64,000 bases of DNA from Pseudomonas fluorescens (GCF_018614655.1 NZ_JAGGOG010000002.1:214267-278266); one strand, 5' to 3'. Shown: positions 26,227-35,541, numbered from the stretch's first letter. The notes: generated by a model not told the origin, from the sequence alone. Made by a program: numbers and translations.

Positions 26227-27093
26227 TTAATGGTTAAGCTCTTTCAGAAGCGCCTCGGCGGCCAGCTTTCCAAGGTTGTTGGAGGCCAGCGGGCTGTCTC
26301 CAGTGATCAACCGACGATCCTGATGACATTGCCCGGTGATGCCCGTATTCAGAATCTCGACCCCGAGCTTTTGCAGGTTTTCACCCACCAGCCAAGGCAG
26401 CGGGCCTGGCATGTAGCCGATGTCGATATTGGCGCCGGTGTCCAGCGAGTCCGGGAACACACAAATCTTGTAGCCCTTGAACAGAAAATCCCCGGCCTGC
26501 TCATCAACAGCGGCCGCCAGCAATGCAGCAGGACCATGACAGAGGGTAATGACGAATTTGTCGTTGCCCATCGCCCACTGCAACACCTGCTTGACCTCCT
26601 TGCTGTGAGGAATCCCCGACAGCGCCCCATGCCCGCCTGGAATAAACACAGCGACATAGTCCTGCTCAAGAGTGGGCAACACATCCGCGAGCTTTTTCGG
26701 TTGCTTCAGGGCAGGCAGGTACTTGTGATAAATCGACCGGACCGCCTCATCCTCACCGGGCATGGCCCACATCTCCAGCTTCACCGGGTTGCCGGACAGG
26801 GTCACCACCTCCATGCCAAAGCCGGCTTTATCCAGGTGATACATCGGCAGAAGCATCTCCACAGGGTGATTGCCCGTCGAAAACATCGTGCCGTTCTGCA
26901 TCAGGAGGTAGCGTTCATCGGTAGCAATCACCAACACCTTGCCCTTACCGGTGTAAGGCTTCGGATAATCCGCCCCGGCAAAATCGGTTTTTGATGAGGT
27001 GTATTGGCTAAGGGAATACGCAGACGGGAAAAATGCATTCTGCTCGGCAGGGTCCGGGGTCGGCTTTCTATCTGCATCAAGGGACTGAGTCAT
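26227..27093 (-). CDS. hchA: Hsp31 / glyoxalase III HchA (DJ-1/PfpI)
   Basis: Chaperone and glutathione-independent glyoxalase turning methylglyoxal into D-lactate; cytoplasmic. 288 residues from ATG 27093 (a TTG one codon upstream is less likely). Catalytic Cys is in [11 protein letters not shown], with the acid in the [10 protein letters not shown] region and the His shortly after the Cys loop. [15 protein letters not shown] is the conserved loop. The N-terminal extension beginning [20 protein letters not shown] is the Hsp31-specific region. It is divergent from a LuxR-type regulator 153 bases away, which may control it. Confidence 0.92.
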   Translation of the reverse strand: MTQSLDADRKPTPDPAEQNAFFPSAYSLSQYTSSKTDFAGADYPKPYTGKGKVLVIATDERYLLMQNGTMFSTGNHPVEMLLPMYHLDKAGFGMEVVTLSGNPVKLEMWAMPGEDEAVRSIYHKYLPALKQPKKLADVLPTLEQDYVAVFIPGGHGALSGIPHSKEVKQVLQWAMGNDKFVITLCHGPAALLAAAVDEQAGDFLFKGYKICVFPDSLDTGANIDIGYMPGPLPWLVGENLQKLGVEILNTGITGQCHQDRRLITGDSPLASNNLGKLAAEALLKELNH

Positions 27094-27246
27094 CAAGGCT
27101 TCCTTACATCAGAGATTGAGCTGACGACGATTTGCCGTCACCGTTGAAACACTAAAGCGCAAGATCAGGACTGGGTATGAGGGATATCCCTCATGGGCCA
27201 GCGGCGGGCATTCATGGATCATCCGCACAACTGTAGTGGAGTAGCG

Positions 27247-27978
27247 ATGACAGACTTTGCCAACATCCTGTTCGACAGCGTTGCCCGCGTGCGTAAGGCG
27301 CCGGATGCCCAAGGCGTGTGCCAGGCCATAGTCGACTTCTCGGCCAGGCTGGGTTTCGACCGCGTCATCGTCTGCAGCGTTTCATCCCGGCCGACCGATG
27401 ACGACATCATTGATGAACTGTTCTTCGTCCACGGAGACTGGGCCGAAGGCCGCAGCGCCGAAGAGCGAGACGCCTACCTGCTGCACTGCCCCATCACCCG
27501 ACATATTCTCGAAATGGAAGAACCGTTTTTCTGGTCGAAAAACCCATCGAGCAATGCCGGGCGCATGAACTATCGGATCGTGCGAGGCATTCGCGACCTG
27601 GGCGAGATCAATGGCATCCAAGTGCCGGTATTCGGCCGTACCGGACTGGAAGGCGCGGTTTCCTTCGGCACCGACACCCTCGACTTAAGCCCCAGCCTCA
27701 AACTGGCCGCACAGGCCTTCTGCTCGGCGGCCTTCTTTGCGTTGAGACACCATCGCTATCCCGGCGCCCACCCCGTAACGCCCGCGCTGACCGAACGCGA
27801 GCGGGAGGTGTTGCAGTGGGTGGCCTTGGGCAAACAACAGTCGGAGGTCGCGGCGATTTTGATGATTTCCGAACGCACCGTGGAAAACCACCTGCGCTCC
27901 GCCAGAAAGCGCTTGGGCGCGGCGTCTACGGCGCACGCGGTGGCGCGGGCGATGAGGCTGGGGGATATCGAAATCTGA
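27247..27978 (+). CDS. LuxR-family regulator (autoinducer-binding-like solo)
   Basis: 243 residues. The N-terminal about 170 residues resemble the LuxR autoinducer-binding domain (FFVHGDW, PFFWSK, VPVFGRTGLEGAVSFGTD); the C-terminal 65 are a LuxR-type HTH (LTEREREVLQWVALGKQQSEVA, split: LTEREREVLQW and SERTVENHLRSARKRLGA). No luxI-type synthase is in the window. At the position of the conserved DP (Asp70-Pro71 of TraR/LuxR) it reads CP (LLHCPITRH), so classical acyl-homoserine lactone binding is doubtful. The ATG at 27247 was chosen over one at 27193. Divergence from hchA suggests it may regulate that gene. Confidence 0.85.
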   Translation: MTDFANILFDSVARVRKAPDAQGVCQAIVDFSARLGFDRVIVCSVSSRPTDDDIIDELFFVHGDWAEGRSAEERDAYLLHCPITRHILEMEEPFFWSKNPSSNAGRMNYRIVRGIRDLGEINGIQVPVFGRTGLEGAVSFGTDTLDLSPSLKLAAQAFCSAAFFALRHHRYPGAHPVTPALTEREREVLQWVALGKQQSEVAAILMISERTVENHLRSARKRLGAASTAHAVARAMRLGDIEI

Positions 27979-28071
27979 GGGTTGGTGAGGGAAAAGCCGG
28001 GGCTACGAAAAATAGTCTGAATTCAGGGGTTTACAGAAGCTTGCCAATCGCTATAATCGTCGCCCTAACAC

Positions 28072-28147
<76 letters not shown>

Positions 28148-28192
28148 CATTAGGCTCCATTGCATTCCACCGAATGCTCTGGAAGCCCCGAA

Positions 28193-28216
28193 AACCCGCC
28201 CTTTGGCGGGTTTTTT
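28193..28216 (+). terminator. Terminator after tRNA-Thr
   Basis: AACCCGCC (28193-28200), loop CTTT, GGCGGGTT (28205-28212) and six T. It ends the tRNA-Thr transcript inside the island and is distinct from the terminator at the presumed right end. Confidence 0.88.
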
Positions 28217-28311
28217 CGTTCCAGGACCCTCTGTCGGGATCCAACAAAATCCCCCTTCCCTGAGGGTATGTTAGGGGTACTGCGATTTTCCGATCAGGAG
28301 CGCGTACCCCT

Positions 28312-29640
28312 ATGCCACGTCTAGCGATCCCCCTCAGCGACCTGCAATGCCGCACGGCCAAACCCCGCGAACGCGCCTACAAGCTTTTCGACGGCGGCGG
28401 CATGTACCTATTCGTGAAACCCAACGGCGTCAAGACCTGGCGCTTGCGATACTTCAAGCCCAGCGGCAAGGAAGGCACGCTGATCATCGGCAACTACCCT
28501 ATCGTCCCGCTGGCCGTCGCCCGACGTAAACGCGACGAAGCCAAAGCGCTGCTGCTAGATAACCTCGACCCCATGGAAGAGAAGAAGAAGGCCAAAGTCG
28601 CCGCCCAACGAGCGGCACTGCTTTTTGAAACCGTGGCGTTAGAGTGGCATGGGGAAATGTCGCGCCGCTGGACCGAGGGCCACGCCAAAACAGTGATGAG
28701 CCGACTGCGCACCCACGTCTTCCCGTTGATTGGTCAAAGGCCCATCGCTGAACTGGATACCCATGACCTCCTAGAGATCACCCAACGAATCAAGGAACGG
28801 GGCACGATGGATGTGGCGCTCAGGGTGCAGAACTACCTGTCCACCATCATGCGTGGGGCCAAAAGGGCCCGGCAAATCACCCAGAACCCAGCCCTCGACC
28901 TGGCCGGTTCGATCTACGCACCGCGCACGGTGCATCGCCCTGCCCTCTCACTCAACCGCTTACCTGAACTGCTTGAGCGCATCGACAACTACAAAGGCCG
29001 AGAACTGACCCGGCTCGCGGTGCTACTCACCCTGCATGTGTTCGTCCGCTCCAGTGAGTTACGTTTTGCTCGGTGGAGCGAGTTCGACCTGCAGCGAGCC
29101 ATGTGGGAGATACCTGATACGCGCAAAGCGATCGATGGGGTACCCAACTCCACTCGCGGCACCAAGATGAACGGAGATATCCAGATCGTCCCGCTGTCGC
29201 CACAGGTCATTGAAATTCTGGAACGGCTGCGGAGCATGAACCGCTTCTCCGAACTGGTACTGCCCGGCGACCACAAGTATTGGAAGCCGATCTCCGAAAA
29301 CACGGTGAATCAGGTTCTGCGCAACATGGGCTATGACACGACCAAGGAAGTCTGCGGGCACGGCTTCAGGACCATGGCCTGTAGCGCCCTGCTGGAGTCT
29401 GGGTTATGGACCGACGCAGCCATCGAAAGACAAATGAGCCACAAGGAACGCAACCGCGTGCGCGCCGCGTATATCCACAAAGCTGAATTTCTGGAGCAGC
29501 GCCGGCTGATCATGGCGTGGTGGAGCAACTACATCGACGCCAACCGCCATGGGCATGTGACGCCCCACGAATTCGCTCACCCCGTCGGCGACAACATCAC
29601 GGCCCTACAAAATAGCCGTGGCGCATCCAAACGTGGATAA
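28312..29640 (+). CDS. int: P4-type tyrosine-recombinase integrase
   Basis: 442 residues. N-terminal DUF4102-type arm-binding domain (LSDLQCRTAKPRERAYKLFD, then GGGMYLFVKPNG), SAM-like core-binding domain about 100-190, catalytic domain about 205-410. Catalytic residues: Arg in VRSSELRFARW, His-x-x-Arg in GHGFRTMA, His in QMSHKERN and the nucleophile Tyr in AAYIHKAEF. This class inserts islands at tRNA 3' ends, matching its position just after tRNA-Thr. The gene is intact. It should catalyse recombination between the tRNA end and the site near 35530. Confidence 0.95.
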   Translation: MPRLAIPLSDLQCRTAKPRERAYKLFDGGGMYLFVKPNGVKTWRLRYFKPSGKEGTLIIGNYPIVPLAVARRKRDEAKALLLDNLDPMEEKKKAKVAAQRAALLFETVALEWHGEMSRRWTEGHAKTVMSRLRTHVFPLIGQRPIAELDTHDLLEITQRIKERGTMDVALRVQNYLSTIMRGAKRARQITQNPALDLAGSIYAPRTVHRPALSLNRLPELLERIDNYKGRELTRLAVLLTLHVFVRSSELRFARWSEFDLQRAMWEIPDTRKAIDGVPNSTRGTKMNGDIQIVPLSPQVIEILERLRSMNRFSELVLPGDHKYWKPISENTVNQVLRNMGYDTTKEVCGHGFRTMACSALLESGLWTDAAIERQMSHKERNRVRAAYIHKAEFLEQRRLIMAWWSNYIDANRHGHVTPHEFAHPVGDNITALQNSRGASKRG

Positions 29641-29675
29641 GCGTGTGAGATCACTGTTGTCCACCCTTCCACGCG

Positions 29676-29720
29676 GGTCCATCCAAGCGGGGCTGCAAAG
29701 CCGCCCTGCTTGGATGGACC
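29676..29720. repeat. Large palindrome downstream of integrase
   Basis: GGTCCATCCAAGC (29676-29688) and GCTTGGATGGACC (29708-29720) are exact reverse complements; GGGC and GCCC extend the stem with a small internal mismatch. It is followed by TCATTTAAAAAAA, not a T run, so as a plus-strand terminator it is atypical. It may be the integrase mRNA end or a recombination/transfer hairpin. Confidence 0.8.
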
Positions 29721-29755
29721 TCATTTAAAAAAATCTAAAGCCCACGCAAATTGTC

Positions 29756-29845
29756 TGTGGAAAACCATAGATTTCCACCGGTGGATAATTTCATCCACAG
29801 CCGCAGAATCCCAGAAAACTCGAGCCTTGACCGAAACTATCCACA
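29756..29845. other. Cluster of DnaA-box-like 9-mers
   Basis: Four single-mismatch matches to TTATCCACA within 90 bases: 29756-29764 (minus, TTTTCCACA), 29780-29788 (minus, TTATCCACC), 29791-29799 (plus, TCATCCACA) and 29837-29845 (plus, CTATCCACA). The stretch is AT-richer than its surroundings. It could be a relic replication origin of an integrative element, or chance. Confidence 0.35.
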
Positions 29846-30547
29846 GGCGTAGAAAAGATCGGGCAAAGCGCTGTCTTTGACAGCAACCCAGGTAGCCAGA
29901 ACCTTTAAGGCTACGCCACACTGTGGTGGTTCTCCCAAAGTGCGATTAGCGTCCGGTGGCTCGCACGGTCACAGCGATGTGATGGATGCCTACTTTTACC
30001 AGTATGCCCGCTGCGGCAACTCATCCTTTTTCATAGCTGCCCTGCAGCAACCTATCCGCTTGGCCATTTCACTGCGCCAACCTGCGCCCGTCTCTTTCTT
30101 CCGGAAAGAGACGGGCGCTCCTACGGCTGCTGCAGCCCACCTCGTACAAGGCTTTGCGGCATTCCCCCTCGTGACAATTGGCGTGACAAACACCGAAGTC
30201 ACCAGCAACAGCGATGCAGATGATGGTGCCGCAGCCCACGGAATGGACTGCACCTGACTGACAGTCAGGCATGCCCCAGTCATCGCTTCACTGCCTTCAC
30301 CCGACTCAGGATCTCGCGGCGCTGGTCTCGTCAGCCAGTGCAGCCTCCACCCGCCCACTTCTTTGGAGGTGCTCAGGAGGCCAGATCATGAGATGCCCAA
30401 GCCCCCGGTCGTAAGGAGCCGCAGGTCCCGCGTTAGTGGACAACCCTCACAGGTCGCAGGGGCCTTGATCCCTGATAACACTCAACATTCTTGGCGGGAT
30501 GACGTGGGGAAAGTTTTAAAAGTATTGGCTTCGAGAGGAGTTCGATC

Positions 30548-31527
30548 ATGGCACTGGTAGGTAAACGTGATGGGCGCAATTTTGGCTATGGCCGGCAACT
30601 GAGTTATGCCGGGCCACAGGCACTACGTGATCTGTTTGGCGGCGAGCATTACGGGACGGTCAAAACACACAGAGATCGTTGGCTGGCGTTTGTACGCTGG
30701 TGTCGGTCGGAGGATGGCCCGGGAATTAATGACGCACGGCAGATTGATCGGCAGACCTTGCTGGATTACGCGGAGCATCTGCGTCACCTGGTTGAGCGCA
30801 GAGATCTCGCCATCGCCACTGCGCAAAACCGATTGTCCAGCGTCAATCGAACCTTGGCAGCGCTTCGCGGTGATCAGTATGTGAAAGTGCCGAGTCCGAG
30901 CAAGACGCTAGGAATGCGGCGCACCAGTGTTCGTCGTTCGGTGCCGCAGGGCCAAGAACGCGAACATGTGAAGAGGGTCGTAGAGGTGCTTTGCGCACAC
31001 AGCAGCCGCGTGCCGCGGCCATCGCTCAATTAGCGCGAGCCACCGGCATGCGCTTACGTGAGGCCATTTTGGCCGACCTTCCGGGCTTAAAACGTGAGGC
31101 CGAACAATACGGCAAGATCAACATCCAGGATGGCACCAAGGGGGGCCGCTCAGGTGCCTCGGCACCTCGCTGGATCAGGGCGGATGATCATATTCGCGAG
31201 GCGCTGAGATTCGCCGAACAGGTCTCACCCGACGGTAGCCGCAACCTACTTGCACCGAACGAAACCTACCTCGATTTCCAACGGGGAATCGTCCGTCCTG
31301 CACGGGACATCCTCCATCAGTACAACCTCAAAGGCTTCCACGAATTGCGGGCAGCCTATGCGTGCGAACGCTATGAGCAAATCACCCACCATCCAGCCCC
31401 CATCAACGGCGGCCATTGCTATCAACTCGACCGACGTCTCGATCAGGAAGCCCGAGTACAAATCAGCTATGAGCTGGGGCACAACCGTATCGTCGTGGTG
31501 GCCGCTTACATTGGTGGTCGCGCATGA
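30548..31527 (+). pseudogene. Frameshifted second integrase
   Basis: Two overlapping frames together make one integrase-domain protein of about 325 residues. The first (from ATG 30548) gives the N-terminal SAM-like domain (HYGTVKTHRDRWLAFVRWC) and runs to EHVKRVVEVL. The second continues with RTQQPRAAAIAQLARATGMR in another frame and carries the catalytic part (GMRLREAILADL, GFHELRAAYACERY, ELGHNRIVVVAAYIGG with Arg, His and Tyr visible). The shift falls at about 30986-30994 and is a net -1 (a lost base or two gained). No slippery heptamer is seen, so I call it inactivated. The family is the one often found in ICE-type islands. Confidence 0.75.
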
Positions 31528-31799
31528 GCACGGTATTCGATATGGATCTGTTCCTGACGGGCGTCCTGACCGGGTCGCATACCACGCGCCAACGCCACCT
31601 GCGTCAGGCGAAGGCCATCCAAACAGCGATCACTGAGCGCTGGCAACGCGACAATCCATGGACTTGGCAGAGAAAACACCTTGCGTGGTTTTTGAATCAC
31701 CACCTAAACCAGCACACTCAATCGACGCGCTATTACTATTTGCTGACCATGCAATTACTCACTCATCGCTTAGGAAAATCCTGGCAGTTCAACCTCTAA
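31524..31799 (+). CDS. Small protein coupled to the broken integrase
   Basis: 91 residues, ATG overlapping the integrase stop by 4 bases (ATGA). Basic, rich in His, Gln and Trp (RQRHLRQAKAIQTAITERW, WTWQRKHLAWFLNHHLNQH). No family is recognised. Coupling with the integrase suggests a recombination accessory (directionality factor-like) role, which is inference only. It probably decays with the frameshifted partner. Confidence 0.6.
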   Translation: MSTVFDMDLFLTGVLTGSHTTRQRHLRQAKAIQTAITERWQRDNPWTWQRKHLAWFLNHHLNQHTQSTRYYYLLTMQLLTHRLGKSWQFNL

Positions 31800-31900
31800 A
31801 CGAAGGTCAGAAAACGGCCAAAAGAAGACGTTGCATCATAGATGCTGAAAGCTGTCTTCGGCTGACGGGCAATTCAGAATTCAAAATCAGACGCTAGCCA

Positions 31901-32338
31901 TCAATCAGGCAAGACTACTCGTATCTCGCGAGAGCCGATCGGGCTGCCTGTCGCCTTGTCTATTGCTATAGCGTCGATTTCGGTACCTGCCAGCGCGTCG
32001 TAAAAGCGTACTACGTTGCCTCCAGCCCTGTGCTTTCGACCCCATGCCCCAATCATGAACAGAACGGGCAGGAAGTCGATACCTGCTTCCGTCAGCAAAT
32101 ACTCATCGCGTGGTGGCCGCTCGGAGTAACGCTTTTTCTCCAGCAGTCCGGTCTCCGTAAGCATTGCCAAGCGCTTGGTGAGAATCGTCGGAGCGATACC
32201 TAAGCTTTTTCTGAATTCGTCAAAGCGACGAATACCACTGTGTGCATCCCTGAGTATCAAAATGCTCCATTGATCACCGACCGATTGGAGACTTCGCTCG
32301 ATCAGGCATGGGATGTCCAAAAATAATTCGCTGTTCAT
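31901..32338 (-). CDS. HxlR-family transcriptional regulator
   Basis: 145 residues, winged helix. It has the HxlR pattern: Cys11 near the N-terminus (DIPCLIERSLQSVGDQWSI), recognition region RFDEFRKSLGIAPTILTKRL and wing ERPPRDEYLLTEAG. The C-terminus is longer than in minimal HxlR proteins (about 110 residues). Family members often sense electrophiles or aldehydes through the Cys and control an oxidoreductase. The SDR gene 1.1 kb away is a candidate target. No partner immediately divergent; 242 bases separate it from the next gene. Confidence 0.88.
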   Translation of the reverse strand: MNSELFLDIPCLIERSLQSVGDQWSILILRDAHSGIRRFDEFRKSLGIAPTILTKRLAMLTETGLLEKKRYSERPPRDEYLLTEAGIDFLPVLFMIGAWGRKHRAGGNVVRFYDALAGTEIDAIAIDKATGSPIGSREIRVVLPD

Positions 32339-32580
32339 ATCATTTCGACATCGACTAAGTATCTTATTGATAGTAACCTATGTGCCATATCTAGTCCAGC
32401 AGCAGCTAAGAGGCAGGTGGAATTTCTTAGGCGGGATCATCCGACGGCTGGAGCAGGACGAGCGGCTCAAGCCGCGATTGATATGCCACATGTGCGACTG
32501 AAATCCGAAACTTCGGCTCGCATTGGATCTTGGATCTGAAAGCCGCGCCGCCGCTCGACGTGCGCATCCTGGTGAGCAAT

Positions 32581-33324
32581 ATGAACAAAAGCGCAGTCCG
32601 ATATACCTGTGTCACTTGTGGCATTTGCTGCAAAGAAAGATTAATTCCGTTAACAATAAAGGAAGCTGAGCAATGGCTCGTTCGTGGTGATGACGTCGCG
32701 ATCATACTTGAAGCCTTCAGCCTTTCTGTACTACCTGATAAATCGCCAGAATTTATTCACAACAGTAGCCGAGCGGCCACAGTCAATACTGGCAGCCAGC
32801 GTGTTAACGTCATTGCCATCTTTACAGCAAACGCTTTAAACCAATGCCCTCATCTGCAAGAAGATAATTTGTGCGGAATTTATGAAGAGCGACCACTTGT
32901 GTGTCGCATATATCCAATGGAAATCAACCCATTCATCGAACTGCGCGAAGGAAATAAGGTGTGCCCGCCTGAGTCATGGGAAAGTGGCGAAATTCTATGC
33001 TCCGATGGCATAGCGAATCCCCCCTTACAGCGTTTAATCAGTCAATCTAGACAGGCGGATATCAAGGACGCCTTTGCCAAGGTCGCAATTTGTGAGGCGC
33101 TAGGGATGACGGTTGCAAGCTGGAAAAGTGAAGGGCTGGCAGTGTATTTTCCAGAATCCGATGCGCTGCTCGCAGCCATCCGGGCAAGCAATACCAAAGG
33201 CTTTACGCTAAGTGAACAATGGAGCATTCGCACTGACAACCAAGAGCGGCGACACCAACTCGCCGAATCGGGTGTTCTGCTGGCGCCTGATAATGCGAAC
33301 AACTATATCTATCAAACCTTATAG
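32581..33324 (+). CDS. YkgJ-type CxxCxxCC cysteine-cluster protein
   Basis: 247 residues. The motif CVTCGICCKE at about 10-19 plus CPHL, CGIYEERPLVCRIYP and VCPPES give the eight-Cys pattern of the YkgJ (CxxCxxCC) family, thought to bind zinc or an iron-sulfur cluster. The C-terminal half (about 130-247) has no recognisable domain. Base composition is visibly AT-richer than the surrounding backbone, in line with recent transfer. The ATG at 32581 is preferred over a TTG at 32530. Function unknown. Confidence 0.8.
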   Translation: MNKSAVRYTCVTCGICCKERLIPLTIKEAEQWLVRGDDVAIILEAFSLSVLPDKSPEFIHNSSRAATVNTGSQRVNVIAIFTANALNQCPHLQEDNLCGIYEERPLVCRIYPMEINPFIELREGNKVCPPESWESGEILCSDGIANPPLQRLISQSRQADIKDAFAKVAICEALGMTVASWKSEGLAVYFPESDALLAAIRASNTKGFTLSEQWSIRTDNQERRHQLAESGVLLAPDNANNYIYQTL

Positions 33325-33419
33325 TTGTTTCGAAACCATTCGGCGTTGACGCATTTATCTCAAACACGGCAACAATCGAATGGTCGATATTGCCTACTAT
33401 ATATACAGAAGGTATTCCA

Positions 33420-34205
33420 ATGAGTGCAACCAAAGATCAATGGGTTTTGATTACCGGAGCATCAAGTGGCTTCGGCGAAGAGTTTGCAAAACAGTATGCC
33501 GAACTGGGCCACCCATTGGTTTTGGTAGCTCGCCGACTAGACCGTCTTCAATTGCTCGCAGGGTCTCTGCGCGCCGCGCATGGCATAGACGTTGTGGTTG
33601 AACAGGTCGATCTATCCGAGAGTGAAGCCGTGGTGAAACTTCACTCTGACCTTGTGCGTCGTAACATCCACATCGAGATCCTGATCAACAATGCCGGCCA
33701 CGGGCTGCAAGGGCCTTTTCTGGAGAGCCCGCTGGAGGATACCCTCGCGATGATCCAGCTCGATATCACAAGCCTGACTGCCATGACCCACCTTTTTGGA
33801 CAAGACATGAGGCGGCGAAAGCATGGAAAAATCCTTCAGGTTGCAAGCCTGCTCGCTTACCAAGGCGTTGTGGATTTTGCCGTTTACTCAGCGGCGAAGG
33901 CTTACGTTCTGCGCTTCAGTGAAGCGTTGCATAGAGAATTCAAAGTGGATGGCGTAACGATCACGGCTCTATGTCCGGGCATGACAGATACGGGATTCGC
34001 CAGCGCAGCCAACCAGAAAATTACACTCGGCTTAAAAATGATGATGATGCAGCCAGCTCCTGTGGTGCGAGCAGGTATAAGAGCACTTCAAGCCGGACGC
34101 ATCAGCGTTGTGCCAGGGATGCTGAACAAGCTGAATGTGATCTTCATGTGGGCCACTCCGCGCTGGTTGCATCAGGCGGTGTTCTCTCGGGTAATGAATG
34201 GCTGA
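33420..34205 (+). CDS. Short-chain dehydrogenase/reductase
   Basis: 261 residues, classical SDR. Cofactor loop TGASSGFGEEFA, ARRLDRL after strand 2 (Arg suggests NADP(H)), INNAGHG, catalytic Ser in LQVASLLAYQG and the YxxxK pair in YSAAKAYVLRF all present. The C-terminal region after about 210 is hydrophobic and extended (MMMMQPAPVVRAGIRAL). Substrate unknown. The YkgJ-type gene lies 95 bases upstream on the same strand. Confidence 0.9.
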   Translation: MSATKDQWVLITGASSGFGEEFAKQYAELGHPLVLVARRLDRLQLLAGSLRAAHGIDVVVEQVDLSESEAVVKLHSDLVRRNIHIEILINNAGHGLQGPFLESPLEDTLAMIQLDITSLTAMTHLFGQDMRRRKHGKILQVASLLAYQGVVDFAVYSAAKAYVLRFSEALHREFKVDGVTITALCPGMTDTGFASAANQKITLGLKMMMMQPAPVVRAGIRALQAGRISVVPGMLNKLNVIFMWATPRWLHQAVFSRVMNG

Positions 34206-34423
34206 GACGGCAATTAATGGTGATAAATATCGGGCCTCCTCAAGGATGAGGAACAGATAAGCAGAGTGCGTGCAGCAACAAATGATGTAAGCATCTAGCT
34301 CGCGACAGGCTGCTTTTGGCCGCTTTCTGCCTGCCACAACCGGCTGCAACCGGTCATGCGTGCCCGCGAAAGGTCGCAGGCGAGCAAATCAATCACGTAT
34401 GACGAGCAAACTCGGTCGCATTT

Positions 34424-35035
34424 TTAACGCGAAATAGCCATCCACCCTGCGCAGCCGGTCATCACGCCGGCGGAGGCGCGATTCAAGCGCTTCATGGCCA
34501 TGGGTGATTGAATAGCGCGCTTGATGCGCGAAGCCGCCACGAGATAGGCCAGCTGGATAGTCAGATCGATGCCAATGCCCAGCGCCGTGATGAATATCAC
34601 TTCCGGCGCAGAAAGAGCAGTGAGATCAAACGCATGAGGCAAGACTGCTCCGAAAAATACAACTGCTTTCGGATTGCTCAGCGTTAGCAGTGCTCCGCTG
34701 AGCAAGCCTCGTGAAACCGAGCGTTGTGGAGTCGCTGGGGACTGCTCTGTGTTCTTTGACCAAAGGTTCCAAGCAATGAAAAGAATGAAGGCAACGCCTA
34801 GCCACTTCACCGCAACGAACAGTTGTTCAAACTGAAGAGCCAGCGCGGCGAGGCCAAGCGTAGCGACTAGAAGCCAGACGGCATTGCCAAGTACCATCCC
34901 ACCAATAAACGGCACTGTGGACTTTGCGCCGCGCGAGACAACTTGGCCCAGTAGTGCACCTTGAGCAGGGCCAGGAATCGCAGCCGCGATGGCAAACGGA
35001 ACCACGAAAAACCAGATCGACGAATCAACTAACAC
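34424..35035 (-). CDS. LysE/RhtB-family exporter
   Basis: 203 residues, six predicted helices, LysE/RhtB family of amino acid or metabolite exporters. Core motif AIPGPAQGALLGQVVSRG and the second conserved TLSNPKAVVFFGAVLP. There is no suitable ATG; GTG at 35035 is preceded by GAGAG at a good distance and gives MLVDSSIWFFV, so I chose it over a TTG about 26 codons upstream. Last recognisable gene of the island. Confidence 0.85.
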   Translation of the reverse strand: MLVDSSIWFFVVPFAIAAAIPGPAQGALLGQVVSRGAKSTVPFIGGMVLGNAVWLLVATLGLAALALQFEQLFVAVKWLGVAFILFIAWNLWSKNTEQSPATPQRSVSRGLLSGALLTLSNPKAVVFFGAVLPHAFDLTALSAPEVIFITALGIGIDLTIQLAYLVAASRIKRAIQSPMAMKRLNRASAGVMTGCAGWMAISR

Positions 35036-35523
35036 GATAAAGCTCTCATTGTGTTGTACATGGTCTCGATCCTCGCACTCCGATACGAAGCCCGCAAGCA
35101 AACCTTCAGTCAAATATCCGTTCCGCTAAGTTTCAATCTCAGCGTGGGATGCAATCGAACAGATGCGTAGGCCAGTTTCAGCTTTCGTTCAGAACACCCA
35201 GTGGGGTTCGAGTATCTGTCTAAAGCGAAAGGCAGCTTTTGGCCGTCTGCTGTCTGTCGCCACGGCAGCTTTTGGCGGATTCCAACCTATTCTCGACGGA
35301 GGGGATGATCAACAACGTTCGAATTCGGGAGGTTTACCATTCCGTATGCGACTCTGAATTACTTGCAGACCGAGAACGTACCGACATCTAAAAAATCCCG
35401 AGTTCGATTCCACCGAACGCCATAACTAGCTGATTTGTTTATAGTTACTAGTTGAGGTACGCCGAATTTTCCAGCGAACTCCAGCCCCCCGGAAAACCTA
35501 GTCTCGCCGAAACATACCGCTCG

Positions 35524-35538
35524 TCTGGTGCCGCACCA
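35524..35538 (+). repeat. Presumed attR: degenerate tRNA-Thr 3' end
   Basis: CTGGTGCCGCACCA against CTGGTGCCGGCACCA of tRNA-Thr (28133-28147): identical except for one missing G, and ending in CCA. A strong terminator follows 3 bases later, as expected if the native tRNA-Thr terminator was pushed here by insertion of the island. Confidence 0.55.
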
Positions 35539-35541
35539 AAA

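Larger units (their letters stand above)
29641..30547. other. 907-base island region without a clear gene
   Basis: Contains a 13-bp-arm palindrome (29676-29720), four DnaA-box-like 9-mers (29756-29845), a perfect short hairpin around CGTCTCTTTC and GAAAGAGACG (about 30090-30115), and a structured-looking stretch before the next ORF. Short open frames are present but none has a convincing start or composition. Confidence 0.5.

Noticed and set aside
30986..30994. Programmed -1 frameshift in the second integrase
   Set aside because: The junction lacks a slippery heptamer and no downstream stimulatory hairpin is evident; mutation or sequencing error is simpler.
32380..32560. Possible gene fragment before the YkgJ-type gene
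   Set aside because: Short frames (for example RWNFLGGIIRRLEQDERL) look like debris, but I cannot tie them to a family or a start codon.
35163..35357. Open frame of 64 residues in the island right end
   Set aside because: No RBS, no family and composition of intergenic debris.
35394..35420. tRNA-like stretch CCCGAGTTCGATTCC as a possible attR or tRNA
   Set aside because: No T-stem pairing and no acceptor or anticodon arm; the match at 35524-35538 to tRNA-Thr is better and has a CCA end.
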